64,000 bases of DNA from assembly GCA_004794655.1 (NCBI GenBank), contig SMMW01000555.1, positions 9,811,501 to 9,875,500 of the forward strand, read 5' to 3'. Of this stretch, positions 45,824 through 57,279 are shown one piece after another. The DNA comes from Marisa cornuarietis. Lineage: Eukaryota; Mollusca; Gastropoda; Architaenioglossa; Ampullariidae. The first letter of the stretch is position 1. The number at the start of each line of letters is the position of its first letter. The translations under genes and the position numbers were made by a program. The notes below the pieces were generated by a model. The model saw nothing but the letters and a program-made list of their open reading frames with translations. It was not told where the DNA came from and did no database searches.

Positions 45824-46248
45824 CAAAGTGGATTTCTACAGCGCCATATCCCGGTCCTATGAACAGGCTCATGGCGCTTTACACCCCCCACCCCCTCAAA
45901 AAAAAAGACATGGATGCACGCAACATAGCATGCAATATTGTTGTCTAGAGAATGCCAGATGAGATAGTATGAATAATATCTAGCAAGGTGCTACATTGTG
46001 CACAAATAATTTGAAAAACTTATCCAGGCTGCAAATGTTCCTGTTCACACCATGTCCAGTCATGGAATGATAGGTGTTTTTTTGTTTTTTTTTTGCTTTT
46101 TTTTGTTTTGTTTTGTTTTGTTTTGGCTGCTTATTATAGGTTGCAGAATGTCTATTTGAAAAACCAAAATGAGTTCACATGCCATCAGAAGAGAAGCACT
46201 GCAAGTAGTGCAGATCCACAACTATTAATCTAGGATAAAAGCAGATTA

Positions 46249-46297
<49 letters not shown>

Positions 46298-48252
46298 ACG
46301 CATTCCACTCAGCGCGTCAAAGAAGCTCCAAGAAAAATAATTAACAAGATTAAAAAGTTAATAATTTGTCTTCTCAATTGTATTTCTTCGATATTTCTGG
46401 ATAGTTCTTGTCCATAGAGCACATCATCCTAGATAAGCTGGTTACTTTGGTAGGCTTTGGTTACTTCGTGCGGATTCACCTCTCTGAGCATAACTTACTT
46501 CTTTTATTTTTAAGACACCCCTAAAGCACAATTTAATATCATAAAGCGTTGTGATTATAGTGAAAAGTATGGAGTTTATAATAATGGTCTTAATTAAGAC
46601 AGTAAAAGGAAGGGTCCTGAATCACGTCCCAAGCTCCCGCATATACTTTCCTCTCAAGACCTATTATATAATCGGAAGTAAACACAGCAGACGATGTAGG
46701 TTAGACTTGACCATCATCATAAACTAGTCTTCTTGTAGTGAGAAATGTTGTAACGATATAGGTTAGAAATGGCCCATCATCATGAAGTAGTCATCTTGTA
46801 GTGAAAGATGTAGTGAAGGAAAAAATGAGTACACTATTTTTCTTCTGCAATCAGCATGTGAACAGTATTTAGTTTCTTTTTTTAATGTGCTTTTACAAAA
46901 CATTAAAGAAAAATTTAGGTCTTTTGATCGAGCTATAGATAAAATTTACTGCGGTTTTCTTTTAAACGGTTTAATTGATGGTATACAAAAGTAAACAAAA
47001 AGGAATCTTTAACTTTTCTTTCATATTCCGTATTTTTAATGGTGCAGTGTTCGTCTTTTTAACAGGAACGAATAGTACATGATAAAAGCATGGAAGAGCT
47101 TGAAAAAAGTAAAGTATTTTAATCTACATATATAAGGTCAGAAGAGACGAAAACTTCTTTCAGACTCACAAAGAAAGAAAAGACAAAAGCAGAGCAAAAT
47201 AGAGGAAAGCATCATCATAGACCCATGGAACGACCAGAAAGAAAGAAAAAGAAAATTATGAAGGCTGTTGCAGTAATAACCAAATGTTCAAGAAGAGCAT
47301 ACTGTTCAAGCTGTTACAGTCAATGTTTCTTTTTTTCTTTTTTCCCCCTCTTTTTTGTGCCAGGGCTTGCGATAACATTCGAATTTACTGAGCAGCTGGC
47401 TCTTACTTTAGGGTACTGGAGGGATGAGGAGAAGAATCTGGAAAACTGTAGCTACGCTTGCGATGACTTGTGTGGAGAGAGAGAGAGAGAGAGCGCGCGC
47501 AATGTCACGAGGATAGAAAACATAATTACTCTAATTTGCAAGGATACTATTGGCGGAAGGGAGATTTCAGCAAATAATATGTTTTCTTCGAAGCTCTTGT
47601 CATTTTGCCTGGAGCTACTCTCAGGCCTGGCCATGGTGTCGCCTGCGCTCTGACAGTTTGCATTGACGCGAACGGAGCACAAGCGGGAGCTAATTTCATT
47701 GCCACAAAAATGCTTTATTGCGCGACAATATCCTCTTGACAGGCGTAAAAACCCGCGCAATTTAGAATAATTTCGATATGTACAAATGCGCGGGGCCTCG
47801 GCACCGCATGGGGGCGGGCAGAGAACGTGGAACGAATGGGAGGTAACTCCGCGGGCGCCTGGACCAACTCGTTTATCCGCCCCTGCGGGCCTATTGTGTG
47901 GATTTTAATTAAATTAGATGAAAATAAATAATGGAGCAAAGGCAAATTTCATGCCCACCTAATTTCGAAAAGCTGTTTGCCAGCGAGGTGGGCTGGGGGT
48001 GCACAAAAGCGAGGCTTTGGCCCGCGGCTACGTGCGCTGGGGAAGCGTTGTGAGCGAAATGCAGAGGCGGTGACAGAAACCGACACCAGGATCGAATTAC
48101 GCCCCTTGGGTCCTTTCAAACCTTGTCAGCAGTAGCGCAAACAACACTCTCAACATGTCTCTATTGCCTGCTTACATTAAAAAAAAAAACTATCCTAACT
48201 GTCATATGCTATAAGCGGTGTGGAATTTTCGGACAGAAACTGAAGGAGTGTG

Positions 48253-48347
<95 letters not shown>

Positions 48348-48690
48348 TTCGGTTCTCTTCCCTTGGGCTATCTCCCCTTCAGAAGTCAGCTCTTTTTCGT
48401 CTCCTATTAACCGTGAATTTTTCTCCTCCCTCTTCTCCTCCCACTCAACCAAAGGCCTCTTCATTTCCAGTTTTTCGATTAACGTTCCTGAAAACAGTTT
48501 TAAGAGAAACTTCTGTGAGGTTTTCAAAACGTTATTAAAAACCGCTGAAATCAAAAGGCTTTGATAAAATGTTGCCATTGTTCCCATTATGGACACACCG
48601 CAGAGGGGGAAAGTCCAGTTGCAGCAATTTATCTCACGACCCTGAAAAGTCTCATGAAAAGTCTCGTGAAAACATACAGGTGTGCGTGAG

Positions 48691-48746
<56 letters not shown>

Positions 48747-51563
48747 ACGCACGCCCCTCAGCGCGTCAAAGAAGCTCCAGGAAAAATAATTAACAAGATT
48801 AAAAAGTTAATAATTTGTCTTCTCAATTGTATTTCTTCGTTTTCATATCATCGGTATCTATTAATTTTGCTTGAAGCTTGAGCTTATGTGAACCCAGTTT
48901 GCTCTTTATCTGTGGTTTAAAAAAATGAACATATTGTAGGATACTCTTAAAGACATTGTCATTCAGCAGATTTTAAGAACCATACCGACTAAATCGCATT
49001 TTCTGCGGATGTAGACAGCTATTGACAAAATACTGTAACCAGGGACCTTCATTACCGGATAAGCGACTCAGGTTCATGTCCGGTGTAAGTCTCGGCTTTC
49101 CTTTAGACAGGCCTCGTGTTTCCGGTTCTTTGTTTGCATACCTAAAATAAATTCGTAAAGTAGATGTTTTGTTTTCGTAACAGAACAATCTATACAATTG
49201 TTTCCAAAAATCAAAAACAATGTTTTTTTTGTAATTGTTAGTGGTAAAACAAGTCAATAGCATCTGTTATGACGATGTTTGTATATTATAAAATTGTCGA
49301 AAAATCTAAATGCGTTTTCTATAAACAAAACAGAATACATTTTACAGAAAATACTGTTTATTTTGCAATCAGTCTTCTTTAACAAGGTTCTGAATTCTGA
49401 TGACAGAAAAGCTTTATTACTCACTTCTAAAATTTCTTCTACGTTAAGAACATCCGCCATTTTGACAGAAAACGGAAGCGAAAGCCCTTCGTTTACAGGG
49501 TTTGTTACGATTGGTCACTCCTATGATAAAGCAAAGAGACAACGAATGAGAGACACGTATCCAGTGAATGAAGGTCCGTGCTGTAACTTTCGGCATCTTA
49601 GTATATGTTTATGCGCCTGTATGTGTTTAAAACACTTGGAGCAAGACGCCATATTTGCGTTATACTACATATTACTTTCTATGACATGTCTGGTTCCGAT
49701 GTTTATGTTTTGCACTTAGACAAGCGCGTGTGACAAAATCCCTCTCAAAACCGCAAGGCAATGCCATGTCACATGTCCCAGACCAGGTATCATTCCAGTT
49801 CGCTGGCCTCTTGAGAAGATGGCTCTTCAGTTTTCACCTCAGAGAATGCCATTAATAGTTGTTTTAGAGAGAAAAGACATATTCTAGGACATTCTTAATG
49901 CCGTTAAATCAAACAATTATTTTCAGAAATGTACTTTGAGAAACTAAAGCAGGTGAGCTAGCCGAATATTTCGCAAATATTGCAAGATGTGTCTCATTAG
50001 ATGTTAGCACAAAGCGCAATACAGTTTAATCAGGATTGATTTTTTTTCTATGTGTATTTAATGTGCTCCGAATATCAATGAAAAATAGAATTGTAAGGCA
50101 GCAGCCAACATTCCTTTCTCGTTTCCTGCGTGTGTTTGGAACGTTTATGATGCATACATTAACTGATATACCCAGCTTTGCCCAAGCTTTTTAACTCTAG
50201 CTGCGATCTTAATGTCAGCTTTCGATCTGTCATTTGAGTCATACCCATTCATGCGCGGCATCAGTTTAGGAAAACACCTGTACTCTTGTTGCTCTTTCAT
50301 TGATAGTTCATGTCCGGCAGCGGGAGCACGATGCGGAAAGTTCGCTCGCCCTCTTTCCCCATCCCTCGCAGCCTCCTTGACTCTGTGTGTGTGTGTGTGT
50401 GTGTTCTTGCCACTTATCTTCTGTACTTCTCCGTAGTACATCGACAATATCTATTATACTTGCTTTAAATGCATGAGAGTTTTGGCTAAAAACTCGAACT
50501 AGTGTCTTAACTAATAAAATCATTTTCAGACTCATTTTCTTCGCTTTTCTTTTAAAATCGAAATTATTAATGTATCAAGACTGACAGGGCAAGAAAAATG
50601 TCTTTGTACTTAAGTCTTGATTTCTATTCAAGAGGTATTCGTCTTTTAAAGCGTACGTTTTACTTCATGTAGCACTTTGTTATACAGTATATACTATAGC
50701 TTTTGTCTTTTTAGTTACACACCAACTATAGTTTGGAAGTACTTAAGGCTGAGGTCCTCAGTGTTCAGGCACAACACAACAACGTCCCCTACACTTGCAC
50801 TTTCGACAGCTGCCATGTTCAGCACCTGGCTTGTCTAAAAAGCTTTTGTTCAGCCTCGATGTAGTGTAAAACGCAGGCTACTGGGTACTCACCAAAGTTA
50901 GTCCCTGTACCTGTACTTTGCCCGCGGTGATTTCGGAGCAAGTCAACCCCACCTTATTCATTAAATTTCATGAAAACCGTTTTTTGTTGATTTAGGCTAT
51001 TTTGACTTCAAGGGTTAATTAGTGCTACGAATGGAGTCTTCTGAAAGTCAAATGCAATTGAAAACGAATTCACGGTTGTACTAATTAAAAGATCATCACT
51101 GAAACAATGTAATAAGTTGATTACCAGCAAGTCGTATCACAGTTACCGTTGTCCTGTGTAGCTCATCAGGTCAGCACGACGCCCAACGGTTCAGCGGATG
51201 TGGACAGCGGCCAAGAAGAGGCGGGTGGAGATGACGTCACGGAGGAGGCTGACAGTCGGAAGAAAAAGCACCGGCGAAACCGCACGACGTTCACCACGTA
51301 CCAGCTGCACGAACTGGAGCGAGCCTTCGAGAAGTCGCACTACCCTGACGTGTACAGCCGTGAAGAGCTGGCCTTGAAGATCAATTTGCCGGAAGTAAGA
51401 GTGCAGGTGCGTTATATGGACAGACTGACAGACGGAGGGTAGGAGAGATGACGGGTGGGGGGCGCGGGTGGGTAGAAACATTAGTGCTATCTACAGCCAT
51501 CTCTGAGTTGTCTGCGATGACATGACTTGTTGCTGAAGTGGTCGAACCTGGAAGGTTTTGTAC

Positions 51564-51629
<66 letters not shown>

Positions 51630-53623
51630 CCTCCCTGTTGATTTACCTCTCGAGAAACTTCTAAACTAAAGCAAGAAAGATCCACCTTATTACCGTGTAC
51701 TTTGTGTCGATATAAACACATATATACACATATGAGTTTACTCCTACGTGGAATGTACATGCTGCCACTCTCACACACTCGCATATTGACATTTATAGTG
51801 TACGGGCTGCTCTGCACGATTTTTTGTTCTCTTCACCAACAGCATTAACAAGATACAACATTTTCTAAGGTAGTTAACGGGGAGACAAACAACTTGAACA
51901 AAATAACAGTCTGAACATTGTTTGTATTACTCCTCTTCCTTCTGTAGCCTTCTCTCGAACTCATTTCGTCCGATTTCGGCATTTTGCTGCTCGACTCTCT
52001 GCTGTATAACACGAGACGAAAGGGGCCATAAGAAGACTTAATTTAAGCGCTATTAACTCGTTATGAACTTCCCCCCTTCGCCTAACGAGAAGGAATCCGC
52101 GCCATTAGTTGCTGCTGAAACGGTTGTAATAACATTATACGCTACGATTCGGTCCGTCAATAATTAAGCTCATCCAAACGTTTAGCTAGTCAGGGGCTCG
52201 CCACTCCTTTTCACAATAGCTGAGTGGTCTGCCCTTTCTTGGAAATCAAATTAGCTCTTTTGAGACTCTCGTCCAAACGAGAAGACCAGCCCTGCGCCAA
52301 ATGAGTGCCTAATTGGGGATTGGCCAGCCTCTTGCACGCTCTCTTTGTCGCGTGTACAGGCCGAGAGTTAATTGCACACGGGGGCCCGCAGAAGGACAGT
52401 AGCTGAAAGAAAAGTAATTGGCCGTGAGCTGATGTTCATTGTATGGAAGAGTTCAAGACGCGTTACTTTGTGCGACTTGCGGTCAGCTGTCACCGAAAGT
52501 GACCACTGATGTCCAGACGGATGTGACCAACGTGTCCTGCTCGCCAGGGACACAGAGCAAGTGACCCAAACGATAGGGATGAGGAAGCAGCGAGAAGAGC
52601 AGGACGGGTGGGAAATGAGGAAATGGCGGCACAATCAAGTCACAGCAAGGGCACCTCACCTGCAGACCTTCTGTCGCGTCTTGCAGCAGCAACAACAACC
52701 GGCCCGGGTTGGCGGATCCTGAAGAAAGCTTATTTCCTGCATCTGTACACAAAAAAGTCTGTCCTCGCCACTGAGAGAACTCTCTCTCTCTTTCTCTCTC
52801 TTATCTATTTTGGACAATCACTCAAAAATCACTCAAAAATCATTCAAAAAAAAAAAAAGCTTCTTGGCTTACGAAAGATGCTCCAAGCTTACATACATCC
52901 CGGTTAGGAGAAAAGAGATTTGATCAGATGTACAGAACCCCAATCTGTCGAAACACTGGGGTTCAAACGAAAAACTCTCGTGCATTTAGCGATTGATATT
53001 TTCTTTACAAGCCGAACGCAGTCGTTGAACAATATTTATCAGTAGACTGCTTGTTTGGAAAAGATGCGGTCAGCATTAGCTGATTTCAAAACCTGGAAGT
53101 TTTCATATAAAACAATTATAAATTATCAACAACATTAGTTCATCATGATTTCTGTACAGTGACCTCTATATGTACGTATGTCTTGTAGGTATGGTTCCAG
53201 AACAGACGAGCCAAGTGGCGACGACATGAAAAAGTGGAGTGCGCCAAGCTTACCGACAATCTTCCTATTCCATCGACACCCAGCACAGGACAGTATGTGC
53301 CGTCACTTCCGCTGGACCCCTGGCTTACCCCACCGATCAGTGCAGGTCATTCTGCCTTTCCTCCGTCTGTCACGCTGCAGTCTATCGTCGGACCCGTTCT
53401 GACCACACAGGCCGTGACGTCATATCCGGATTTCTTGGCCTCGTCAGTCAACATGGCGTCAGCACCGCTTTCTTCTGGTCTCAGCTCCCTGGCGGGAGTC
53501 TTCAACCCGACACTCATCAAACAGCAGGTTGACGGCATCTGCAGCAATAAGTCATCAAGCATCGCATCACTTAGAGTGAAAGCGAAAGAGCATTTGGAAA
53601 AATTCGGATCCAGTGCCGTTTGA
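40502..53623 (+). CDS. rx: Retinal homeobox (Rx/Rax) transcription factor, three exons, 312 residues
   Basis: Coding exons 40502-40760, 51162-51406 and 53189-53623 join in frame (939 nt; phases 1 and 0). Exon 1 carries the octapeptide-type repression motif HSIDALLGL near residue 10 and a QQQQQ run. Exon 2 carries an acidic stretch and the first 46 homeodomain residues ([20 protein letters not shown], then [20 protein letters not shown]). Exon 3 completes helix 3 ([12 protein letters not shown]). The intron at homeodomain position 46/47 is typical of paired-like genes. Near the C terminus [10 protein letters not shown] parallels the Rx LPLESWLGPP motif, and [18 protein letters not shown] is the OAR motif. 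Homeodomain position 50 is Gln, so TAAT-core sites are expected. Rx proteins specify eye-field and anterior neural fate; the role in this animal is inferred. Vsx and other paired-like genes fit the homeodomain less well. Confidence 0.94.
40887..40928. repeat. (TG)n microsatellite
   Basis: 21 TG units, 127 bp into Rx intron 1. Confidence 0.95.
41168..41218. repeat. (ACTC)n microsatellite
   Basis: Twelve ACTC units in Rx intron 1. Confidence 0.95.
41724..42880 (+). pseudogene. Decayed non-LTR retrotransposon (CR1-like) reverse transcriptase
   Basis: Plus-strand fragments in shifted frames follow the order of a CR1/jockey-clade reverse transcriptase. They are [20 protein letters not shown] (from the LLDLSAAFDTIDH block), [15 protein letters not shown] (from GVPQGSVLGPLLF), [15 protein letters not shown] (from ISDVKSWMxxNKLQLN) and, near the end, [15 protein letters not shown] and [11 protein letters not shown]. 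The catalytic Y/F-ADD block is disrupted (read as AC-stop-LCQ). Stops and frameshifts show it is dead. It lies in Rx intron 1, in the gene's orientation. Confidence 0.75.
44135..44228. repeat. (CA)n microsatellite with CG interruptions
   Basis: CA units with regularly spaced CGCA, about 94 bp. Confidence 0.96.
45042..45131. repeat. (TG)n microsatellite with CG interruptions
   Basis: About 90 bp of TG and TGCG units, oppositely oriented to the CA repeat at 44135. Confidence 0.95.
45786..45885 (+). mobile_element. (TAA)n run with hairpin tail, probable SINE/MITE 3' end
   Basis: About eleven TAA units lead into AAAGTGGATTTCTACAGCGC and a hairpin whose stem is AGCGCCAT/ATGGCGCT around the loop ATCCCGGTCCTATGAACAGG. 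TTTACACC follows. This layout is familiar from small interspersed elements of marine invertebrates; that comparison is from memory. The element body is not visible. Confidence 0.5.
46250..46390. repeat. (CA)n plus duplicated segment, copy A
   Basis: 24 CA units (46250-46297) run into a segment of about 90 bp beginning CTCAGCGCGTCAAAGAAGCT and containing ATTAACAAGATTAAAAAGTT and AATAATTTGTCTTCTC. It recurs almost unchanged at 48742-48840, also directly after a CA run. Confidence 0.92.
46691..46815. repeat. 62-bp tandem duplication
   Basis: Two copies (46691-46752, 46753-46815) share TAGGTTAGA, CCATCATCAT and CTTGTAGTGA with a few substitutions. Confidence 0.85.
47560..48060. promoter_or_regulatory. 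Enhancer-like block in Rx intron 1
   Basis: This 500-bp stretch lacks simple repeats and has a higher GC content than its surroundings. It contains clustered homeodomain-type cores (GATTTTAATTAAATTAGATG at about 47901-47920, and AAATAATGG). The open frames through it look incidental. Placement in a developmental gene's first intron makes a regulatory role plausible, but no direct evidence exists in the sequence. Confidence 0.35.
48249..48345. repeat. (GTGC)n-(TG)n microsatellite
   Basis: About eight GTGC units followed by about 29 TG units. Confidence 0.96.
48699..48840. repeat. (CA)n plus duplicated segment, copy B
   Basis: CA units (48699-48744) precede a segment nearly identical to 46300-46390 (single-base differences such as CTCCAGG versus CTCCAAG). 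The copies lie 2.45 kb apart in direct orientation. Confidence 0.92.
48980..49520 (-). CDS. Possible small gene or pseudogene nested in Rx intron 1
   Basis: A minus-strand frame opens at 49460 in a good start context (AAAATGGCGGATG) and reads [20 protein letters not shown] onward for 68 codons. A CCAAT box (minus strand, about 49510) lies some 50 bp upstream. A GTAAAA donor near 49345 and a TTTTAG acceptor near 49138 could define an intron of about 200 bp, but the joined frame closes quickly. A second open frame ([20 protein letters not shown]) lies at 48973-49263. I do not recognise the protein. It may be a decayed retrocopy, a small gene or chance. Confidence 0.2.
51407..53188 (+). other. 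Rx intron 2, with a possible enhancer block
   Basis: It runs from the GTGCGT donor to the TTGTAG acceptor. It holds a TGTC microsatellite (51567-51629). The stretch 52020-52390 has no simple repeats and several TAATTA, TAATTG and TTAATTG cores (for example CAATAATTAAGC at about 52158-52170) plus paired GC-rich motifs. A regulatory role is an inference from position and composition. Confidence 0.4.
51567..51629. repeat. (TGTC)n microsatellite
   Basis: About fifteen TGTC units, 160 bp downstream of Rx coding exon 2. It is the same motif, on the other strand, as the GACA run in the thrombospondin gene. Confidence 0.97.
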
Positions 53624-54144
53624 CGCTAAGCCATTGGCTTTGAAAGTTTGAAAGTGGTCGGACATTCGATCACGTAAGCAGAAACCAGTTTGATATTTTA
53701 CAGAAAGCAAAGCAATCAAGGTAACCAATCGGCTAAAGAGTTTTGAGTTCACCTAATTTTGATTCAGCCCTAGCATATTGACAATTGGTAAAAGGCTATG
53801 GAAGAATGAGTAAGACACAGGTAAATTGTCAGGTGGTAGAACTAAAAACCTATGAAGCATAATTAACTGTTTAGCATTTCTAAGTGGTAATGTGCCCCAG
53901 TTACTGTGTTAATAATTTAGCGACCCTTCCTTTTCCATTCTTTTTTGAATGTCCATCAAAGCTCAGAAATTCTTCAACAATAGAAATCAGCCCTTTCCTG
54001 TTTCCATACATTTGAGGATTACTTTAGTCGTCCCTTCATATGTGCTTGGTGACATACCTAGTGCTGTTGTGCCAAGGATGTGTGTAAGTGTGCATTGATG
54101 TGCATAATATTTGCTTTCATTAGGCACGTTTTGTTATAAATAAA
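53624..54144 (+). terminator. rx: Rx 3' UTR and polyadenylation signal
   Basis: After the TGA at 53621-53623, AATAAA occurs at 54139-54144 in TTATAAATAAAG. A T/GT-rich stretch (about 54255-54305) follows. This gives a 3' UTR of roughly 540 bp. Confidence 0.55.
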
Positions 54145-54538
54145 GTTACTGAAAAATCTCCAGGTCAGCTTGACTGTCTACGACCATTATCGGACTGTCC
54201 TAAGCATTCTGTTTAGAAGCATGACATTTTTGGGGGGAACATTGTTATAATTTTCGTTTCTGTTTTCGTTTTTGTTGTTGTTATTGGTGTAGATGTTGTT
54301 TCTTTACATTCGACGAGAATGAAGAGAAGAGCTAGTCAAATAACATATGATCCAACTCCGAGAATTAGATTAAAAACTGTCTTGCACGCTCAAGTATGCA
54401 CCCATCCCCACCGCAGCTCCCCATTGAGCATTTCTGTTGCTCCTTTTTGTGTGTTTCCCTTCTTTTCTCGTTCTTTAACGTCCTTGGTCTTGTCTGTATT
54501 ATCCTTTCTTTCCAATATGTTGATCTCTCACACTCTTA

Positions 54539-54539
<1 letters not shown>

Positions 54540-54588
<49 letters not shown>
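54540..54588. repeat. (TG)n microsatellite
   Basis: About 24 TG units, 400 bp beyond the Rx polyadenylation signal. Confidence 0.95.
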
Positions 54589-54590
<2 letters not shown>

Positions 54591-57279
54591 TGATTCTCCC
54601 CTCGCCCCTTTTCCTATTCAATTTCTTTTCTCTCTCTCTGTTCAGTCGTCTTTTCACTTCGGGTACGTTCGGGTATGATTACCTGTCTTCTTCTACCTGT
54701 CCTCAAATGTCATCTGTATATAAAGTGACAGTACTATATCACTCATCTCTTTTCAATATGTCCTACTTTCCACCTCTAACCCTATAGGGCGGAAAATTAT
54801 GAAAAACACCCACTTTAACACACTTGTCATTGTATATGTATACATGACCATAATGAACTTTAAACTTGATAACCTATATTTCTATAAGGTTTATTGTTAA
54901 ATGAACCACAAATAACTTTCATATTCATAAGAGTTGCTATAGCAGTTAATAACCCAACCGATCTTTATATCCTTAAAGGCTTTTTTCCACTTAATTTACA
55001 GGCTTTTAAGACGCTTTAGGGTACCCAGGAAGATGAACTCTCAATGTCTTAGTTATCGCATTCGTCTTTGTTTCTAAGCTCTATCATGTCTTGTTTTCTT
55101 AGTTCATTAAATGTGTGTGTCTTTTGTCTGAATATACTTGAATTATTGAATAATCTTGATTACCCTGGTATGAACCCACGGAGAAGTTCGGTGTTAAAAA
55201 GTTCTAAGTATAGAACCGGGATGTAGTTTCAACTGTTAATGATAAAGGATAAGCCTTTTAAATGATGGCGGTGTTTCAAATGGTTCAAATTTAAATCTAT
55301 TAAGGATGGATAAAACAAAACCAAGATCTCTACTTTATGAGCACGAATTTATAAGCAAATTTTTCCCAAACTACAGTATGTTTCGAAAGTAAGCCGAAGG
55401 GAAATAACTCCTGAGCTATTGCAGCGTTTCAGTAGCAACAGTTACAGTCCTTTACGCTGTAAAGCTGCATTTAACCCACAAATCTAAGCAGCAGGAAAAT
55501 GTTTTTTATTTTATTAAAGACTTATGGGGTCCTGCTAATTTTACTAAATCCACTTTAAATTGTGTACTATTACTATAATATATTTTATTAAAAATGAGGC
55601 CTCACCCAAGGAAATTGAACAGCCATGATCTACTGCAGGTTTCTGAGCAAAGTGCAACGAACTTCAAGAAAATTCACGCATTTTAATGTATTCACTTTCT
55701 TTCAATCATTAATAAGGAATACATCGTAACACATTTGACTCCCCTACCCCCAACCCAGGCTTTTGTTCTCGAGAAAATTATTAAAGGGAGAGAGCAATGA
55801 TCGCATAAAGGCCGTCGGTTGAAAAACTATTATTATCTCCCTTCGTAAATTCTTGACGAGTGACCAAAAAATGTTTAGGGTTATTTTCATAGTATCAAGC
55901 AAATGAGGTTAAATATGAAGACTACAATAGAAAAAGAAAAAGAAACTAAACACATCAGCTTCTGTGTTAACGAGGTATTTAAAGAGCATGCATGACGAAA
56001 ACTCGAGTGTTTCTAATGAATCAATCTGCCACTCAGCTGTCTTCAGTGTAATATAATCTGAATTCATGCTTCTAAGCAGAGATGGGGTTAATCCCAATGT
56101 TGGAATCAACATTTCAATTAATTTAAATAAGTTTTACTTCATTTGAATCTATCGTAATTAATTTTAAATGGGCATTTCCACAGAAATTATCCGGGGGGGG
56201 GGGGTTCTTATCAACCTGGCAGTCGGTTTGCAAAAATTTCTGTACTAAAAAGCAAATAGCTATTAGCTTTGTGTTGTGTCAGTAAAGCATTATGCACTCT
56301 TCAGCACCGCCAGCCTGTTCTATGGCCCTACATTACTTATTTGAACAATAGCATGTTACTTCTATTAGCGTTAAAATCGTTACATACCTAAGAATATTTC
56401 CTTATGTCAGACCACCTATGGAAAATGCAAAATCTCTTCGCAAAGTACAGTTTCGCTAAGTTTAGAACTTGAAAAAAAATCAATGATTATTTTCTAATTA
56501 TTTTCTGCGAAAGATGAGAAAATATTAAGTTGCAGACCACTTTCTTCCACCCTTTCACAGAACAAAACAAAAACAGCAAAGCAAAACAAGCAAAGACAAA
56601 TGAACATGATCGCAAAGCCGTTCTTTTTCTTTCTCTTTCTTTCCTTTTTGTGCAGTTTCTAATTATTAACGTTATGTTTTTATTCATGAACTTTACTCGG
56701 TTATGAGAATCCGAAAGGCTTATCAATGACAGATTTTGCCTGCTAGAGAAGTAAATACCAGGGTTCAAAGAAAGACTAAAGAAAAATGAAAGAGAAAATA
56801 AATTCAGAATATTAAACATTGAAAAAAAAGAAATGCAAGTAATTTTTTTAGATTTTGCGACGCAAGAAATTTTTCAGAACAAATAAATGTAAATTTTAAG
56901 TGGTTCAAAGAAGGAATACGGTTTTTCCTCCTTTTTTTTTTCTTCTTTTTTTCTTTTTTTTTTTTTTTTTTGCCTGGCAATCGTAAAAAAAGAACAGTCA
57001 ACAATTCACACCATGAATGCGTTAAGGAATCTGGCAAATAGTATTTTCCCCAACACTGCGGTGCTTGGCAGTATACTACACCAAGGGCAATTGTGTAAAT
57101 CACTGATAAATTTTCCCGACAAGGTCGTCTCCCTTGAAAACGTTAGGCCCATGCCATCTTCCAATTTATTCCCCCAACCACCCGCCCTCCTCCATCTTGC
57201 CACTACTGCTGGTCGCCGTGGTTTGGAACTGAAACGCTGGCGGTAGGGAGAAAAGAAGAGGACATCGCCCAGACAGCAA

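Larger units (their letters stand above)
40761..51161 (+). other. Rx intron 1 (10.4 kb)
   Basis: It is bounded by a GTGAGA donor and an acceptor at GTAG/CT (51160-51161), which keeps the frame. It contains microsatellites, a decayed CR1-like LINE (41724-42880), a SINE-like hairpin tail (45786-45885), a 62-bp tandem duplication, a segment of about 100 bp repeated at 46295 and 48742, a GC-rich enhancer-like block (47560-48060) and a possible minus-strand small gene or pseudogene (48980-49520). Confidence 0.8.

Noticed and set aside
47225..47653. 142-codon plus-strand frame in Rx intron 1
   Set aside because: It starts in A-rich sequence, runs through a GA repeat and matches no family. The region is better read as noncoding.
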